Source of the DNA: an uncultured Collinsella sp.
Lineage (GTDB): Bacteria > Actinomycetota > Coriobacteriia > Coriobacteriales > Coriobacteriaceae
Direction: 5' to 3'
NCBI GenBank assembly: GCA_900547505.1
Contig: URGY01000053.1
Location: 1-10,363 of the forward strand
DNA: 10,363 nucleotides
Position 1 is the first letter of the stretch. The number at the start of each line of letters is the position of its first letter. The notes under the pieces are model-generated. The model did not search any database, was not told where the DNA came from, and was given only the letters and a program-made list of their open reading frames with translations. Shown in pieces: positions 7,838 to 10,363 of the stretch. The position numbers were made by a program, and so were the translations under genes.

Positions 7838-7843
7838 CCTCCT
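7838..7843 (-). promoter_or_regulatory. Ribosome-binding site of echC overlapping the echB stop codon
   Basis: AGGAGG on the minus strand lies eight bases before the echC ATG. It overlaps by two bases the TAG stop (7842-7844) of the upstream fusion gene. This decides the echC start and suggests coupled translation. Confidence 0.8.
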
Positions 7844-10336
7844 AAATAAACACGTCGACGAGGATGGGCATAAGGTTGAGCAGGCCAAACACCAGCGCCA
7901 CACCCCATCCGAGCTTAAAGCAGCTGCGCCAGGTGCTGCGTGCGAAGGTGTTGTCGATCAGGACCTCGACAAAATACGTCACAGCCATCACGACCAGGGC
8001 GACCACCCAGCTCACCGGGTTGTCCCAGACAAAGAACATGCCCACCCACATCAAAAACAGCACGGTCTCGCACCAGTGCATAAGGGTCATCTTGGCCAGC
8101 GTGCCGCCGCTCATCTCGGTGGCGACACCCTGGACAATCTCCTGATGCGCGTGATGCGAGTACGAAAGGTCAAACGGCGACTTGCGCAGCTTGATGGTAA
8201 GCACCGCGAGCAACGCGAGGAAAATGGGTGCGCTGTACACGATGATGGGGGCCGACTGCCCCGTCACGGCGATGGAATCAAAGCTATCGGTGGCGAGATA
8301 CAGGCCCACGCTCATCAGCAGAACGGCGGGCTCGTAGCTCATAACCTGCAGCAACTCACGATCGGCGCCGACCTGCGCAAACGGGCTTTGCGTCGAGGCG
8401 GACGCCAGCACCACAAAGATCGCGGCGAGCGTCACCATAAAAGCGCACAGCAGCGTGTTGGAGCCCGACACAAAGATGCCACCGCCCACCACGGTAAAGA
8501 TGAGCGCGCACGCCATATAGGTATCGTCCATGGTGTTTACGCTGGCAGGGGCTTTGCGCAGCAGCTTGGCAACGTCGTAGAATGGCTGGAGCAGGCGCGG
8601 GCCCACGCGGCCCTGCATGCGGGCCGAAAGTTTGCGGTCGAGGCCGTCGATCAGGCCGCCCACAAGCGGCGCCAGCAGGGCAAACGCCACGGTGCCAATA
8701 AAAATGCCCACGACACCCGAACCTTCAAAATACTTGCCGCGCAGCACCGAGGGCGCACTCATGGCAAGTCTCTCGGGCCCAATCCACGCGCAACACAGCA
8801 GCGCAAACAAGATAATGCTGCAGCACACGACGCTACCCGCGGGGCCAATACGCTTCTCGCCAAGGGCATCCTCCGAATACCAATTGCGCTTTTCGGCCTT
8901 CACCTCGCGTCCCATCGAGCCGCGGAAATGGCGATATTTGTCGGTTCCCACGCCCGAAAGGTACACGTTGACGTGCGGCTTATTGCTCACGCGGAACGAC
9001 GTCAGCAGCACCACGGCGATAAACGCCACGATAACCACCATCAGATACATGGCGTCCTTGCCAATAACGTACGGCACGCGGCCAAACACCATGGCCAAGT
9101 AAGGCGACACCAGACCGCTCGAGATGAGCGGGAACGCCACGCAGCACAGAATCAGCAGCGCGGCGATGGTGTTGAGCGCCATCCATTCGGTCTTATGGAC
9201 ATTGACCTCAACGTTTTGAGCCGTGGGGTCGACACCCGAAAGCTTGGCAAGCCACTTGCCCCAGAAGAAGAACGTCGCGGCCGAGCCAAAGGCCAGCACC
9301 ATGATCATGAGCACGTTGCCAGTCTGCGCGAACGCCACCAGGGCGCCCCACTTGGACACGAGCATGCCAAACGGCGCCACAAACATGCCCATGATGCCCA
9401 GCATCATCAGACGCGTCAGGTGCGGCATGCGGCTGAACATACCGTCCATGTCCTCGATATCGCGGCTGCCGATATGATGCTCGGCCGTGCCCACGCACAG
9501 GAACAGCAGCGACTTTGCCACCGTGTGAAACAGGATCAGAAAGATGGCCGCCCATACGGCCTCGGGCGCGCCGACACCCAGGCAGGCACTGATGAGGCCC
9601 AAGTTGGAAATGGTGGAGTACGCGAGCACGCGTTTGGCGTTGCTCTGCGAAATGGCCATGAGGGCAGCGAGCAAAAACGTGATGGCACCCACACTCGTGA
9701 CCATAAAGCCGGTTACGGGATAGATAGCATAGAGCGGGCTCAGCTTGACCATTAGGAACACGCCGGCTTTAACCATGGTTGACGAGTGCAGCAGGGCGCT
9801 CGTGGGAGTGGGGGCAACCATGGCACCCAACAGCCAAGTGTGGAACGGCATCTGTGCGGCCTTGGTGAGTGCGGCGAGCGACAACAGGATGACCGGCATC
9901 ACCAGCAGTGCGGATTGCGCGGTACCGGCGCCGGAAAGCTCGATCATGCCCGAGATGGTCAGCGGCATGCCGTTAACGTGCAGATACATGAGTCCGGCCA
10001 AAAACGCGATACCGCCCAGCATGTTGAGGATAATCTGGGTAAAGGCGTTCTTGATGGCCTCGGGCGTGCGCGTGTAGCCAATCATAAGGAACGAGCACAC
10101 GGTGGTGATTTCCCAGCCGCAGAACAGCCACTCAAGGTTGTCGCTCGTCACGATGACGAACATGGCCGAGAGGAACAGGAACATAAGCGCCAGGAACTGC
10201 GGGCGACGGTCGGGCGCGGTCTGCCCGTGCAGCGCGGCCTCGTGCTCGTCATGGGCCTGGAAGTCCTTCATGTAGCCCAGGGCATACACGCAGATTAGGC
10301 TGCCGACGATACCGACGGCGAGGACCATGATCACAC
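7842..10336 (-). CDS. echA-echB: Fused Ech membrane subunits: EchA (NuoL-like antiporter) and EchB (NuoH-like), 5' truncated
   Basis: One open frame covers two subunits that are normally separate. Numbering is from the first in-frame GTG in the window (10334); the true start lies beyond the insert, and comparison with NuoL suggests roughly 70-80 residues are missing. Residues 1-524 are a multi-helix proton-conducting transporter of the NuoL/HyfB/EchA type. They include GWE75 (equivalent to the conserved NuoL Glu in its GWEG motif) and TK158-AAQMPFHTW with the conserved channel Lys. Residues 525-830 are NuoH/HycD/EchB-like, with DRKLSARMQGRVGPRLLQPF and a KSPFDLS...QEIVQG...EMSG loop. Together they form the ion-translocating membrane arm that anchors the hydrogenase. 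A Met at residue 525 (8762) falls exactly where a free 306-residue EchB would begin, but no stop precedes it. The echC ribosome site overlaps the gene's stop. Confidence 0.9.
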
Positions 10337-10363
10337 CTGTCTCTTATACACATCTGACGCTGC
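10337..10363. other. Illumina Nextera read-1-side adapter (not biological)
   Basis: CTGTCTCTTATACACATCT (10337-10355) is the reverse complement of the 19-base Tn5 mosaic end. The following GACGCTGC is the start of the reverse complement of the Nextera read-1 overhang. Genomic sequence ends at 10336, so the truncation of the hydrogenase gene is an assembly edge and not a biological deletion. Confidence 0.98.

Noticed and set aside
7683..9755. Plus-strand open frame of 690 codons
   Set aside because: It is antisense to the echA-echB fusion and echC. The His/Arg-rich translation comes from GC-biased codons read backwards.

Overview
The window looks like one short-read assembly contig from a high-GC, gut-type actinobacterium of the class Coriobacteriia. 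Collinsella or a close relative is my best guess. This rests on three things: the GC-rich coding style, an Ech-type [NiFe] hydrogenase operon, and a very long secreted VWA/Spy0128-type repeat protein. The genus is an inference, and no marker gene in the window fixes it. Both ends are synthetic. Bases 1-48 are an Illumina Nextera i7-side adapter including an index, and 10337-10363 are the Nextera read-1-side adapter. The genuine insert is about 49-10336, and both outermost genes are cut by it.

All recognisable genes are on the minus strand, so they read from right to left. From 10336 down to 5092 there is a tight operon for a minimal membrane-bound, energy-converting [NiFe] hydrogenase in the order echA-echB (fused), echC, echD, echE, echF. 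Intergenic gaps run from a 1-base overlap to 12 bases, and most genes have strong AGGAGG-type ribosome sites. A GC-rich 15-bp hairpin lies just after echF. By family knowledge, the complex couples electron transfer from reduced ferredoxin to proton reduction (H2 formation) or the reverse, with ion movement through the EchA/EchB membrane arm. Electrons enter at EchF and pass through the EchC cluster to the Ni-Fe site in EchE. No maturation (hyp), formate dehydrogenase or CO dehydrogenase genes are in the window.

The non-coding stretch 4388-5091 (about 700 bases) holds the ech terminator hairpin, two tandem related elements each bounded by a long inverted repeat, and, nearer the next gene, an 18-base perfect palindrome surrounded by similar half-sites.

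From 4387 down to the left adapter runs one uninterrupted reading frame of at least 1446 codons. It encodes a signal peptide, a VWA domain with an intact metal site, a linker region, and six Spy0128/FctA-like isopeptide domains, the last one cut off. It is probably a cell-wall-anchored adhesin or pilus-like surface protein. Its C-terminal anchor lies outside the insert.
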